This document shows positions 15,848-24,548 of a DNA stretch of 64,000 bases, in pieces. The position numbers were made by a program, and so were the translations under genes. Source of the DNA: an uncultured Adlercreutzia sp. (GTDB taxonomy: Bacteria; Actinomycetota; Coriobacteriia; Coriobacteriales; Eggerthellaceae); the NCBI GenBank assembly GCA_910589165.1, contig CAJUSP010000001.1, positions 96,681 to 160,680 of the forward strand, written 5' to 3'. Each line of letters begins with the position of its first letter. Position 1 is the stretch's first letter. Below the pieces are notes generated by a model. It was not told where the DNA came from. It made no database searches and saw nothing but the letters and a program-made list of their open reading frames with translations.

Positions 15848-17401
15848 ATGAAGGCAGAAAAGGAGTTGCGCCAGCCCTCCCCGAGGAAGGGGTGGCGGCG
15901 TCGGGTGCTGATGGCGGTGTTCGCCGGGTGCCTGGCCGTGGGGCTGTTCGCGGCGGCGGGCTGTCAGCCGACGGCTACAGAGCCGACCGACGCGGAGACG
16001 GAGTTGGCCGATACGGGCACCGACCCGTTGGCGGTCACCGATTTCTACACCATGAATGCCGGCGATTTCACCAATACCGATGGTTTCAATGGGCGCAACA
16101 TGAACGACGGCAATCGCGGATGCACGTCGTGCCATTCCGATTTGTGGTCGACGATCAGCGGCGATGTGGCGCCTATCCAGCATGTGCTTGCCAGCGCTCC
16201 GGGTTACGGAAAGTCCTACGGCTGGACCGACTGCACCACGTGCCATACGTTCAATGCAGCTTTGGGCGCCCCGCGTCTGGACGACCGCATTCACAATACT
16301 CACTACGCGAGCGCTACGTTCGTGGAGTCGGAGCACGGCAACTGCTTCAGCTGCCACGACACCGACGCCGAGGGCAAGTGGGTCATGTACGACGAGTTCA
16401 AGTACACGGCCCAAGCGAGCGGCTATGTCGATGCGGCCGATGCCAAGCTCGACAACTGGCTGCGCCTGCGCGGCCGTTCGGCCCACAGCGCCAACGAGGT
16501 GGTTATCGAGTCGGAGCCGAAGATTGACGTCGAGCTGTCTCAGCCGGTGACCGACGAGGCCGATATGTACGTGGCCAACAACTACGTCGTGCCGGAGCTT
16601 TCCGCCGACACCTACACGCTTTCCGTGACGGGTGTGAACAACGAGCGCACGTTCACGCTGGACGACCTGAAGGCGCTGCCCCAGACCGAGATGACGGTGA
16701 CGCAGGACTGCTTCACCAACGCGAACAACAGCGTGCTCATCGGCAACATTCCGGTTAAGGGCGTGCTGCTGAAGGACCTCATCGATGCCTGCGGCGGCCT
16801 GAAAGACGGCATGACCACGCTTTCCAATCATGGCGCCGACGAGTGGGGCCATCGCAACGACGTGAACTTCCTTATCGAGCAGAACGCCATCATCGCGCTG
16901 GAGTACTGGGGCCACGAGCTGACGGTGAACCAGGGCTACCCGGTGACCTTCGTGCTGCCGGGCGTGAGCGGCCTTATGTGGGATAAGTGGGTGGTCTCCA
17001 TGGAGTTCACCGACGAAGACCCCGACAACAACCCGTGGATCCTCTATGACGTGGTGGGCATGAAGCGTCAGTTCCAGGGCACTATTTGCGCTGGTTGGCT
17101 GACGCCGGTGAAGGATGGCACTGAGGTGAAGGTGGGCGACGCGGTTCCGGTGAACGGCTACGCGTATCTTGACAACTACATGGGCCACAGCCTCTCCGAG
17201 ATTGCCTTCAGCGCCGACTACGGCAACACCTGGACGACCGTTGCCGTTCCCGAGAACTTCGACCAGAAGCAGTGGACCTACTTCGAGGGCACCTGGACGC
17301 CTGAGGAGGCCGGCACCTACGTCTTGCAGGTGAAGGCCATCGATGCGGCCGGTTCCGAGCAGTATGTGCCCGCATCGGTCATCGTGAAGGTGACCGAGTA
17401 G
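15848..17401 (+). CDS. tri-haem cytochrome c / sulfite-oxidase-like fusion lipoprotein (paralogue B)
   Basis: A 517-residue paralogue of the 11168 product with the same order: lipobox Cys39 (FAAAGC), haem sites CTSCH (92), CTTCH (129) and CFSCH (166), a SUOX-type core with the candidate metal-ligand Cys288 (TQDCFTNANN), GNIPVKGVLLKDLID, and a C-terminal Ig-like domain (IAFSADYGNTWTTVAVPENF). The signal peptide carries RRR but no clear Tat motif. The ATG at 15848 has a GAGAGGAG site; a longer frame from 15422 is not used. Different spacing and core sequence from paralogue A suggest a different substrate. Confidence 0.85.
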   Translation: MKAEKELRQPSPRKGWRRRVLMAVFAGCLAVGLFAAAGCQPTATEPTDAETELADTGTDPLAVTDFYTMNAGDFTNTDGFNGRNMNDGNRGCTSCHSDLWSTISGDVAPIQHVLASAPGYGKSYGWTDCTTCHTFNAALGAPRLDDRIHNTHYASATFVESEHGNCFSCHDTDAEGKWVMYDEFKYTAQASGYVDAADAKLDNWLRLRGRSAHSANEVVIESEPKIDVELSQPVTDEADMYVANNYVVPELSADTYTLSVTGVNNERTFTLDDLKALPQTEMTVTQDCFTNANNSVLIGNIPVKGVLLKDLIDACGGLKDGMTTLSNHGADEWGHRNDVNFLIEQNAIIALEYWGHELTVNQGYPVTFVLPGVSGLMWDKWVVSMEFTDEDPDNNPWILYDVVGMKRQFQGTICAGWLTPVKDGTEVKVGDAVPVNGYAYLDNYMGHSLSEIAFSADYGNTWTTVAVPENFDQKQWTYFEGTWTPEEAGTYVLQVKAIDAAGSEQYVPASVIVKVTE

Positions 17402-17437
17402 CCCGCGTGTCGCGGAGACTGGAAAGGAGTTATGGAA

Positions 17438-17953
17438 ATGGATGCGAAGAAAACGTTGAAGACGGCGGGCTCGGTTGCCGGAGCCGCCGTGATGATGGGC
17501 GGCACGCTGATGCTGACCCCCATGGCTGCCCTTGCCTTGGACGCCGATGCGCCGACGGTTCCCGCTCAGGAGGCGGCGGCCGAGCAGGACGCGACCATTG
17601 CTGAGCAGGATGTTGCGCCGGCGCGTGTTGAGGGCATGTTCGCCTTCAGCCAGGATGCCCTTACGTCCAACGGGGACATCGCGAGCCTCTTCAGCAAGGC
17701 GGCTGCTACGCTGTGCGAGGGGCTTCCGGTGTACGATACGGGGCTGTCGTGCGATGCCGTGCAGGTGACCAACGTGGATGCCAACACGGTATGCGAGGCC
17801 ACCATTGAGGAGCTGACCGAGCAGACCGATGTGGAGAACCTGGTCATCGGCTGCGCGTGCTCGTCGAATATGCCCGGTGGCGGCGCCATTGCCAATGCCG
17901 AGGTGTCGGGTATTCCCGTAGCCGCCGTGGCGGCTCTGGTGGCAGCGTTCTAA
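17438..17953 (+). CDS. small exported protein resembling the N-half of a SUOX fold (paralogue B)
   Basis: A 171-residue paralogue of the 12816 product: a hydrophobic export segment, EGMFAFSQDALTSNGDIASL, and the conserved C-terminal block IGCACSSNMPGGGAIANAEV (Cys139, Cys141). The ATG at 17438 is preferred because AAGGAG is 8 bases away; ATG 17432 is only 2 bases away. It ends before a strong hairpin. No C-half gene follows here, unlike module A. Confidence 0.7.
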   Translation: MDAKKTLKTAGSVAGAAVMMGGTLMLTPMAALALDADAPTVPAQEAAAEQDATIAEQDVAPARVEGMFAFSQDALTSNGDIASLFSKAAATLCEGLPVYDTGLSCDAVQVTNVDANTVCEATIEELTEQTDVENLVIGCACSSNMPGGGAIANAEVSGIPVAAVAALVAAF

Positions 17954-17979
17954 AGGAAGCCGCTAGTTATACATGCCTG

Positions 17980-18014
17980 AAGAAGCGCGCCCGCGGATTA
18001 CGGGCGCGCTTCTT
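17980..18014. terminator. bidirectional hairpin after module B
   Basis: A perfect 14-bp stem (AAGAAGCGCGCCCG and its complement) with a 7-base loop, between the convergent small-protein and menF genes. Confidence 0.7.
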
Positions 18015-18045
18015 GTGTGCAGGACGGATTGGTTGCGGCGATTGG

Positions 18046-18085
18046 CCGCAACCGACCGCAATCGACCGCAAATGATCGCAAGCGT
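18046..18085. repeat. short degenerate 10-bp tandem repeat
   Basis: Four units of the type CCGCAACCGA lie in the gap before the end of menF. Role unknown. Confidence 0.5.
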
Positions 18086-18106
18086 CTCTTTGATACTGAA
18101 GTGGCC

Positions 18107-19378
18107 CTAGCTGCCGAAGGCGGACAGGATGGTGCGGAGCTTGAGGTTGATCTCCTCGTATTCGGCATCCGTGTCGCTTTCGGCCACGATGCCGCAGCCG
18201 CCGTACACGTAGCCCATCTCGCCGTCGAACACGCCGGTGCGCAGGGCCACGGAGAACTCGCCGTCGCCGGCGCCGTCCACGAAGCCGCAGGCCCCGGCGT
18301 AGAAGCCGCGGTTGTAGGGTTCGATGGCGCGCAGGAGCATCTTCGCCTCGCCGACGGGCGTGCCGGCTACAGCGGGGGTGGGGTGCAAATCTTCCATGAG
18401 GTCGACCAGGGTCACGCCCTCAAGCGCCCGGGCACGGGCGGGGGTGAACAGGTGCTGCACGTGGGCGAGCCGCATGATCTCGGGGGTGGCGGGAACGTCG
18501 ACGTCGTAGCAGACGCGTTCGAGCACGCTGCGAATGAGCTGCACCACGTAGTCGTGCTCGGCACGGTTCTTCTCGTCGGCCATGAGCGCCGCCGCCAGCG
18601 CGTCGGACTCGGCGGGGGTCGCGCCTGCGGGGCAGGTGCCGGCCAGACACATCGATTCCACGTTCTCGCCGCGCTTGCGTACGAGCAGTTCGGGCGTGCA
18701 GCCGCAGAAGAACACGTCGGCGTAGCGGTACAGCAGCACGGTGCCCCGCGCGTCGCCGTCGATGAGGTTCACCAGCAGGTCTTTCGATGAGAAGGGGTGC
18801 GCCGCCTGCACGCGCAGCCGTCGCGAGAGCACCACCTTGCTCACGCGCCCGGCCGCGATAGCCGCAAGCGCCGCGTCCATTTCCCCGTTCCACGCCTCAC
18901 GGGAGTCGGGCTCAAGGGTGTAGGGGATGGCCACGGTCTGGCGCACCGGGGCCTCGGCGATCATGCGGGTGAAGCGCTCGACGCGCCCGGGGTACACCGG
19001 CCCCAGCGAGTTCACCTGCAGAAAGCGCCCGCGCTCGTTCTCGATGAGCACGATTTCCGGCAGCATGAAGCGCAGCCGCGGAAACGATGCCATCAGCTCG
19101 TCGGCCGGGGCGGGGTTGGTGGCGTCGAAGCGGTTGAGCGAGAAGAACACCGGCGGCTGATCGGCGCCGGCTTCCCCGACGAAGTGCGCGCCGCTGCCGG
19201 CCTCCCACTCCACGTCGCGCAGGCTCGGCAGGGCGATACAGCGGCCGAGGCCCAGGTAGCGGCAGGCGCGCGCCTTGTCGTAGTAGACGAACTGGTCGGT
19301 GAACCCTTTCTGCAGCCAGCAGAAGGCATCGACGATATCGCCCTCGATGGGCACGTTGCAGGTGTAAATTCGCGTCAT
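18107..19378 (-). CDS. menF: isochorismate synthase
   Basis: A 423-residue chorismate-utilising enzyme that makes isochorismate for menaquinone. The C-terminal chorismate-binding domain shows VSKVVLSRRL, CGCTPELLV, LAGTCPAGATPAE, AEHDYVVQLIRSVLE, HLFTPARA, HPTPAVAGTPV and YGGCGIVAESD. The N-terminus is divergent, as usual for MenF. The ATG at 19378 gives a normal length; an in-frame ATG at 19438 is an alternative, and neither has a strong ribosome site. It is divergent from menD-menH, completing the isochorismate-to-SHCHC steps. Confidence 0.9.
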   Translation of the reverse strand: MTRIYTCNVPIEGDIVDAFCWLQKGFTDQFVYYDKARACRYLGLGRCIALPSLRDVEWEAGSGAHFVGEAGADQPPVFFSLNRFDATNPAPADELMASFPRLRFMLPEIVLIENERGRFLQVNSLGPVYPGRVERFTRMIAEAPVRQTVAIPYTLEPDSREAWNGEMDAALAAIAAGRVSKVVLSRRLRVQAAHPFSSKDLLVNLIDGDARGTVLLYRYADVFFCGCTPELLVRKRGENVESMCLAGTCPAGATPAESDALAAALMADEKNRAEHDYVVQLIRSVLERVCYDVDVPATPEIMRLAHVQHLFTPARARALEGVTLVDLMEDLHPTPAVAGTPVGEAKMLLRAIEPYNRGFYAGACGFVDGAGDGEFSVALRTGVFDGEMGYVYGGCGIVAESDTDAEYEEINLKLRTILSAFGS

Positions 19379-19535
19379 GGGCTGGCCTCGCTCACCGGCC
19401 GCTTGGGCCATCATCGTTCGTTGGCGAAATTCTACCATCCTGCCCTGGAGTTAGGATGCTCTGTTCGCGCGATGGTGCCGACGCGGGGTGCTTCGCGGTA
19501 TGATGGAGGCAGCATTTTCGCGAAAGGAAGCATTC

Positions 19536-21557
19536 GTGGCAACAACTACTTCCCAACAGGATACGGCGCTGTTTGTGGCGGCGTTTTTCGACGAGCTTAC
19601 GCGCTGGGGCGTGCGCGATGTGGTGGTGAGCCCCGGGTCGCGTTCGACGGCCCTGGCCATGGCGGCCTTCGAGCTGTCCTGCCGCCGTCCCGACGCGCTG
19701 CGGGTGTTCGTGGATATCGACGAGCGCGGCGCGTCGTTTCTGGGGCTGGGCATGGCGAAGGCATCCGGCCGCCCCGTGGCGCTCGTGTGCACCTCGGGCA
19801 CGGCCCTAGCGAACTACTACCCGGCGGTCATCGAGGCGGAAACGTCGCGCGTGCCGCTCATCGTGCTTTCCGGCGATAGGCCCCCGCAGCTGCAGGGCCT
19901 GGGCGCCCCACAGACCACCGACCAGCTGAAGGCCTACGGCGGCCACGTGCGGGCCTTCCGCGCCATGCCGCTGCCCGGCGGCCGCGATAGCGACATCGCC
20001 TTCGCCCGTCAGGCGGCCCGCGAGGCCTGTCTGGCGGCTTTGGGGCCGGCGGCCACGCTGGTGCCGGGCGCATCCGACGAGCCGGCGCCGGTCACGGGCA
20101 ACCCGGAGGCCGATGCGTACCTGGCCTCGCTGGATGCGGCGGCCTTGAACTATGACCCGAACCTGCAGGTGGCCTCGCGCGCGTCGTCCCACGCGGCCGG
20201 TCCCGTGCACCTGAACTTCCCCTTCGATGCCCCGCTGAAGCCCGATTTCGAAGGGGCCGATGTGCAGGCGGCCCTGCGCGGCGCCCGCGATTGCTTCGGT
20301 GTAGGAGCGCGCACCCTGCCGGCGCCGCGACGCAAGGGGGCTGAGGCGCCCGATGCCGATGCCGCCCCCACGCTGCCGACGGTCGGTCCGCTGCTGGGGC
20401 CTGCGGGCCAGCTGCCGCCGGCTGCCGTGGCCTCCCTGGAGGATGTGTGGCACAAGCGGCCGACGCTGGTGCTGGTGGGCGAGGGCGCCTGCGCCACCTT
20501 GGCCGAGGCCGAGGAGATTGTCGCCTGGGCGCGCCGCCGTAACTTCCCCCTTCTGGCCGACCCCCTTTCCGGCCTGCGCGCGGTGGACGACCCGCTGGTC
20601 ATCGACAACTACGACAACCTCTGCCGTCGCGGCGCCTGCCCGCGCCCCGAGGTGGTCATCCGCTTCGGCCGCTACCCCGTGTCGAAGAGCGCCACGGCCT
20701 TCCTGGAGAAGGGCCGCCCCGTCTCCATCGTGGTGGACGTGGCCGAAACCCGCGACTTCAACCTGTCCACGGACTTGTTCGTGGGCACCACGCCCCTCGG
20801 CTTCGTGCGCAGCCCGTGGCACACCGAGGGCCGCAAGGTGCAGCGCGCCTTCGCCGAGGAATGGGTGACGGCCAACGACGAGGCGCGCCGCCGCATTCTC
20901 GCCGTCGTACCCGAGACGGCCGAGCACCCCGTGGAAGGCGCCTTCGTGCGCACACTGCTGGAGCTTATCCCCGAGGGGTCGTGCCTGTTCTCGGCCAATT
21001 CCATGGCCATCCGCGCGTTGGACACGTTCTACCTGAAGGACGGCAAACCCATCGCCGTTATGGCCAACCGCGGGCAGAACGGCATCGACGGCGTGGTGTC
21101 CACGGCCATCGGCGCGGCCCAGCATTTCACGCAGACTACGTTCCTCACTGGCGACTTCACCATGCTGCACGACCTGAACGCCCTTGCTCTGCAGCGCGAG
21201 ATTCTGAAGGAACACGGGCCAGCGAAGAAGGGGCGCCACGGCGCCGATGACGGTGCGCCCGATGCGCCCGTGCCCTCCATCGTCATCGTGCTGCTGAACA
21301 ACAACGGGGGTGCCATCTTCGACATGCTGCCCCAGGCTTCCGACGACCCCTATTTCGAGCGGTTGTTCCTGGCGCCGCAGGATGTGGATTTCCAAGCCGC
21401 TGCCGACGCGTTCATGGTGCCCTCGGCCCGCGTGAACACGCTTTCCGCCTTCCGCGAGGCCTACGCGGGGCTGCTGGGCAACCCGGGCCTGAACCTCATC
21501 GAGGTGCAGCTGCCCCTACGCGGCGTCCGCGACCGCTACGCGCCGTATCAGGCCTAA
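19536..21557 (+). CDS. menD: 2-succinyl-5-enolpyruvyl-6-hydroxy-3-cyclohexene-1-carboxylate synthase
   Basis: A 673-residue thiamine-diphosphate enzyme that joins 2-oxoglutarate and isochorismate in menaquinone synthesis. The N-terminal Pyr domain has VVSPGSRSTALAMAA, DERGASFLGLGMAK and CTSGTALANYYPAVIEA; the C-terminal PP domain has ANRGQNGIDGVVSTAIGA, LTGDFTMLHDLNAL and LLNNNGGAIFDMLPQ. It is about 110 residues longer than common MenD, with a Pro/Ala-rich insert near residues 260-300. The GTG at 19536 follows GAAAGGAAG. menH starts one base after its stop. A TATGAT box at 19499 may be the -10. Confidence 0.95.
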   Translation: MATTTSQQDTALFVAAFFDELTRWGVRDVVVSPGSRSTALAMAAFELSCRRPDALRVFVDIDERGASFLGLGMAKASGRPVALVCTSGTALANYYPAVIEAETSRVPLIVLSGDRPPQLQGLGAPQTTDQLKAYGGHVRAFRAMPLPGGRDSDIAFARQAAREACLAALGPAATLVPGASDEPAPVTGNPEADAYLASLDAAALNYDPNLQVASRASSHAAGPVHLNFPFDAPLKPDFEGADVQAALRGARDCFGVGARTLPAPRRKGAEAPDADAAPTLPTVGPLLGPAGQLPPAAVASLEDVWHKRPTLVLVGEGACATLAEAEEIVAWARRRNFPLLADPLSGLRAVDDPLVIDNYDNLCRRGACPRPEVVIRFGRYPVSKSATAFLEKGRPVSIVVDVAETRDFNLSTDLFVGTTPLGFVRSPWHTEGRKVQRAFAEEWVTANDEARRRILAVVPETAEHPVEGAFVRTLLELIPEGSCLFSANSMAIRALDTFYLKDGKPIAVMANRGQNGIDGVVSTAIGAAQHFTQTTFLTGDFTMLHDLNALALQREILKEHGPAKKGRHGADDGAPDAPVPSIVIVLLNNNGGAIFDMLPQASDDPYFERLFLAPQDVDFQAAADAFMVPSARVNTLSAFREAYAGLLGNPGLNLIEVQLPLRGVRDRYAPYQA

Positions 21558-21558
21558 G

Positions 21559-22329
21559 ATGGCGGTGCCAGTCATCCTGCTGCACGGCTTTGCCCAGACG
21601 CCCGCGTCGTGGAATGAGGTGTCAGCAGCTTTGCAAGAGAGGGGCCATCGCGTTTGCGCCGTGGATTTGCTGGGAAGTGTAAGGCCAGGCTTTGGGGGAA
21701 CACCTTGTGAGCGGGCCTCCATGGCGGGCATCTGCGCACACGTGGCTGATCTGGTGCGGCATATCGCGGCGGGGGAGGGCGCGCCGGTGCTGGTCGGCTA
21801 TTCCATGGGCGGGCGCTTGGCGGCGGAAACCCTCGTGCGGCATCCCGGCCTTCCCCTGGCGTCCTTCGTGCTGGAAAGCGCCGGGCTGGGGCCTGCCGAC
21901 GAAGAGGCCCGGGCCGCCCTCGCGCAGCGCAACGGGGAATGGGCCGCGCGCCTGCGCACCGAGGGCGTGGAAACTTTCATGGACTGGTGGGAGACGCTGC
22001 CCCTGTTCGCCACCCAGCGCGACTTGCCCGCTGCGGTGCGCGCCGCCATCCGCGCCGAGCGTACGGCCAACGACGCCGAAACCCTCGCTCGCGTTCTCGA
22101 GGCCTGGGGCGCCCAGCGCCAAGCCGCAGAATCCGACACCCTGGCAGCCCTGGTACGCGCCCGCGATGCTGGCACTCCGGTGCTCTATGTTGCCGGCGAG
22201 CGCGACACGAAGTACTGCGCCGCCGCCGACCGCGTTCGCGCCGCCGGCCTCCCTACGGCCGTCATTCCCAGCACCGGCCACAACGTGCACTTGGAGCGTC
22301 CCGACGCATTCTGTGCCGCCTTGGCGTAA
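21559..22329 (+). CDS. menH: SHCHC synthase, alpha/beta hydrolase
   Basis: A 256-residue alpha/beta hydrolase that eliminates pyruvate from SEPHCHC, the MenD product. The oxyanion motif LLHGFAQTPASWNEV, nucleophile elbow VGYSMGGRLAAE (Ser), and terminal STGHNVHLERPDAF (His) are visible. The stop of menD and this ATG are separated by one base, so the two are translationally coupled. Function rests on the family plus tight linkage to menD. Confidence 0.9.
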   Translation: MAVPVILLHGFAQTPASWNEVSAALQERGHRVCAVDLLGSVRPGFGGTPCERASMAGICAHVADLVRHIAAGEGAPVLVGYSMGGRLAAETLVRHPGLPLASFVLESAGLGPADEEARAALAQRNGEWAARLRTEGVETFMDWWETLPLFATQRDLPAAVRAAIRAERTANDAETLARVLEAWGAQRQAAESDTLAALVRARDAGTPVLYVAGERDTKYCAAADRVRAAGLPTAVIPSTGHNVHLERPDAFCAALA

Positions 22330-22337
22330 ATTATGAC

Positions 22338-22365
22338 TTGCGCCCTCTCTTTATTGTGCTAAAGT
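22338..22365 (+). promoter_or_regulatory. promoter of the leaderless small gene
   Basis: -35 TTGCGC (22338-22343), 16-base spacer, -10 TAAAGT (22360-22365). The predicted transcript start falls at or next to the ATG at 22373. Confidence 0.6.
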
Positions 22366-22372
22366 GTCGGCC

Positions 22373-22600
22373 ATGGTTAACGCGATGGGACATAACGTCA
22401 ACAACGGCGAGGCGGCCTGTGCCGTCATGAGCGCCCGTTGGGCCGAGCAGTGCTGCTGCGGCGCGGCCGAGCGTGCCCTCATGAGCGCGCACAAGGCGGC
22501 GCAGTGTATCGCCGAGGCCGCTCGCGCCGTGGCCAGCCAGCACCTGGCCCAGCAGTCCCAGCGCGCTACCTCCCCACAATTCGAGTTCCGATACCAATAG
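22373..22600 (+). CDS. small Cys-rich protein, leaderless, unknown function
   Basis: A 75-codon frame with its own promoter and terminator. The peptide has two similar helical blocks, AVMSARWAEQC and ALMSAHKAAQC, a CCCG stretch, a high Ala content and no signal peptide. The ATG is 7 bases after the -10 box and has no ribosome site, so it is read as leaderless. A longer ATG at 22364 would lie inside the promoter. No family is recognised. It could also be a small RNA whose frame is incidental; the promoter-frame-terminator match favours a gene. Confidence 0.55.
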   Translation: MVNAMGHNVNNGEAACAVMSARWAEQCCCGAAERALMSAHKAAQCIAEAARAVASQHLAQQSQRATSPQFEFRYQ

Positions 22601-22602
22601 CA

Positions 22603-22631
22603 CACGGGTTTTCGCCCGTGGCTATTTTTTT
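22603..22631 (+). terminator. intrinsic terminator after the small gene
   Basis: CACGGG and CCCGTG form the stem, extended by TAGC/GCTA, followed by seven T residues. It begins right after the stop codon. Confidence 0.9.
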
Positions 22632-22777
22632 GTAGCCGCCGGCGAAAAGTCGTGTGCGCCAGAGGTGTCGGCTCTAAGGGGCCGAAGGCGGCAGGAGCCT
22701 TCCTGCCGCGCCGCATGGCCGCCTGCCATCGGGCAGCCATGCGGGTTAGTATCCGCGCGACGAAGAAGGAAACGAAC

Positions 22778-24358
22778 ATGATCGCGAAAATTCTCCTAGT
22801 AATCGCCTTTGTGGCGGTGGCCGTGGCGGTGGGCCTGTACTGCCGCAAGCACACGGGCACCGTCGACGGCTTCATTCTGGGCGGCCGCAACGTCGGCCCG
22901 TGGATGAGCGCCTTCGCCTACGGCACGAGCTACTTCTCGGCTGTGGTGTTTGTGGGCTACGCCGGCCAGTTCGGCTTCAAGTACGGCATCTCGGCTACCT
23001 GGGCCGGCATCGGCAACGCCATTCTGGGCTCGCTGCTCGCCTGGTGGGTGCTCGGCCCCCGCACCCGCGAGATCACCCACCGCCTGAAGGCCTCCACCAT
23101 GCCGGAGTTCTTCGGCAAGCGCTACGATTCGCGCGCCCTGCGCATTGCGGCGGCAGCCATCATCTTCGTGTTCCTCATTCCCTACACGGCGTCGGTGTAC
23201 AACGGCCTGTCTCGCCTGTTCGGCATGGCCTTCGCGCTGCCCTACGACGTATGCGTCATCGGCATGGCGGTGGTCACCTGCATCTACGTGGTGCTCGGCG
23301 GCTACATGGCCACGGTGATGAACGATTTCATCCAGGGCATCGTCATGCTGCTCGGCATCATCGCTGTCATTGTGGCGGTCATCATCAACAACGGCGGCTT
23401 CTCCGAGGCCATCATCTCGCTGTCGCAGATTCCCGCCGAGGGCTCGGCCATGCAGGGCCCCTTCGTCAGCTTCTTCGGTCCCGACCTGTTCAACCTGCTC
23501 GGCGTCGTCATTCTCACGTCGCTGGGCACCTGGGGCCTGCCGCAGATGGTGCAGAAGTTCTACGCCATTAAAACCGGCCCCGCCATCAAGCAGGGCGCTA
23601 TCATCTCCACGGTGTTCGCCTTCGTGGTGGCCGGCGGCTCCTACTTCCTCGGTGGCTTCGGGCGCCTGTACGAGAGCCAGATCGAGTACGCTGCCAACGG
23701 CACCCCCATCTACGACTCCATCATCCCGACGATGCTGTCCACCCTGCCCGACGTGCTTATCGGCCTGGTGATCGTGCTGGTGCTGTCGGCCTCTATGTCG
23801 ACACTCAGCTCGCTCGTGCTCACGTCGTCCTCCACGCTGACCATCGACCTTATCAAGGGCAACTTCGTGAAGGACATGTCCGAGAAGAAGCAGCTGCTGT
23901 GGATGCGCGGCCTGCTGGTGGTGTTCATTGCCATCTCGGCGGTTATCGCGCTGTTCCAGTACCACTCCAGCGTGGTGTTCATCGCCCAGCTTATGGGCTA
24001 CTCGTGGGGCGCGCTGGCCGGCTCGTTCCTCGGCCCCTTCCTGTGGGGCCTGTACTCCGGGCGCATTTCGAAGGCGTCGGTGTGGTGCTCGTTCGTGGTC
24101 GGCGTCGGCCTGACTGCGGTGAACATGGGCCTGGGCCTGGCCGGCGGCACGCCGCTTATCGCGAGCCCCATCAACTGCGGCGCGCTCTGCATGATCCTCT
24201 CGCTGATCATCGTGCCGGTGGTGAGCCTGTTCACGCCGGCGGTGCCGTTCCAAATTAAGGCGCCCACGCCGGAAAGCGCCATCGACCGCGAGTATGACCG
24301 CGAGCTCGAGCAGGAGATGGTCGAAAGCGCCAACGCCGGAGCCGCCGCCGACGTGTAG
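22778..24358 (+). CDS. sodium:solute symporter family transporter
   Basis: A 526-residue membrane protein with about 13 helices of the SSS fold. The family motifs FILGGRNVGPWMSAFAYGTS, YGISATWAGIGNAILGSLLA and the central ASMSTLSSLVLTSSSTLTID (sodium site Ser/Thr in helix 8) are clear. It imports a small solute with Na+. The substrate cannot be assigned; proline, pantothenate and carboxylates are all possible. The ATG at 22778 follows GAAGGAAACGAAC. A terminator follows. Confidence 0.9.
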   Translation: MIAKILLVIAFVAVAVAVGLYCRKHTGTVDGFILGGRNVGPWMSAFAYGTSYFSAVVFVGYAGQFGFKYGISATWAGIGNAILGSLLAWWVLGPRTREITHRLKASTMPEFFGKRYDSRALRIAAAAIIFVFLIPYTASVYNGLSRLFGMAFALPYDVCVIGMAVVTCIYVVLGGYMATVMNDFIQGIVMLLGIIAVIVAVIINNGGFSEAIISLSQIPAEGSAMQGPFVSFFGPDLFNLLGVVILTSLGTWGLPQMVQKFYAIKTGPAIKQGAIISTVFAFVVAGGSYFLGGFGRLYESQIEYAANGTPIYDSIIPTMLSTLPDVLIGLVIVLVLSASMSTLSSLVLTSSSTLTIDLIKGNFVKDMSEKKQLLWMRGLLVVFIAISAVIALFQYHSSVVFIAQLMGYSWGALAGSFLGPFLWGLYSGRISKASVWCSFVVGVGLTAVNMGLGLAGGTPLIASPINCGALCMILSLIIVPVVSLFTPAVPFQIKAPTPESAIDREYDRELEQEMVESANAGAAADV

Positions 24359-24381
24359 GCGCGCGATTCTGCGCTTGTCAC

Positions 24382-24412
24382 AAGGGCCGATTCGTCGGCC
24401 CTTTTTCGTTTT
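24382..24412 (+). terminator. intrinsic terminator after the SSS transporter
   Basis: AAGGGCCGA and TCGGCCCTT form a 9-bp stem around a TTCG tetraloop, followed by TTTCGTTTT. Confidence 0.9.
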
Positions 24413-24481
24413 GGAGGGAAGGCCCGGTGAATTAGGCCGCCTTAAGCGCTTCTTCGTCGCCGAATTCCTTACTAACTCGGA

Positions 24482-24487
24482 TATACT
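24482..24487 (+). promoter_or_regulatory. -10 box upstream of nhaC
   Basis: TATACT 62 bases before the ATG at 24549, with no clear -35 match. It makes nhaC independent of the upstream symporter. Confidence 0.4.
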
Positions 24488-24548
24488 TAACCCCATCTGT
24501 AATCCGAGCGTGCGGCCACTGAGGAGGGGCGTGCGCGGAAGGAGTGTC

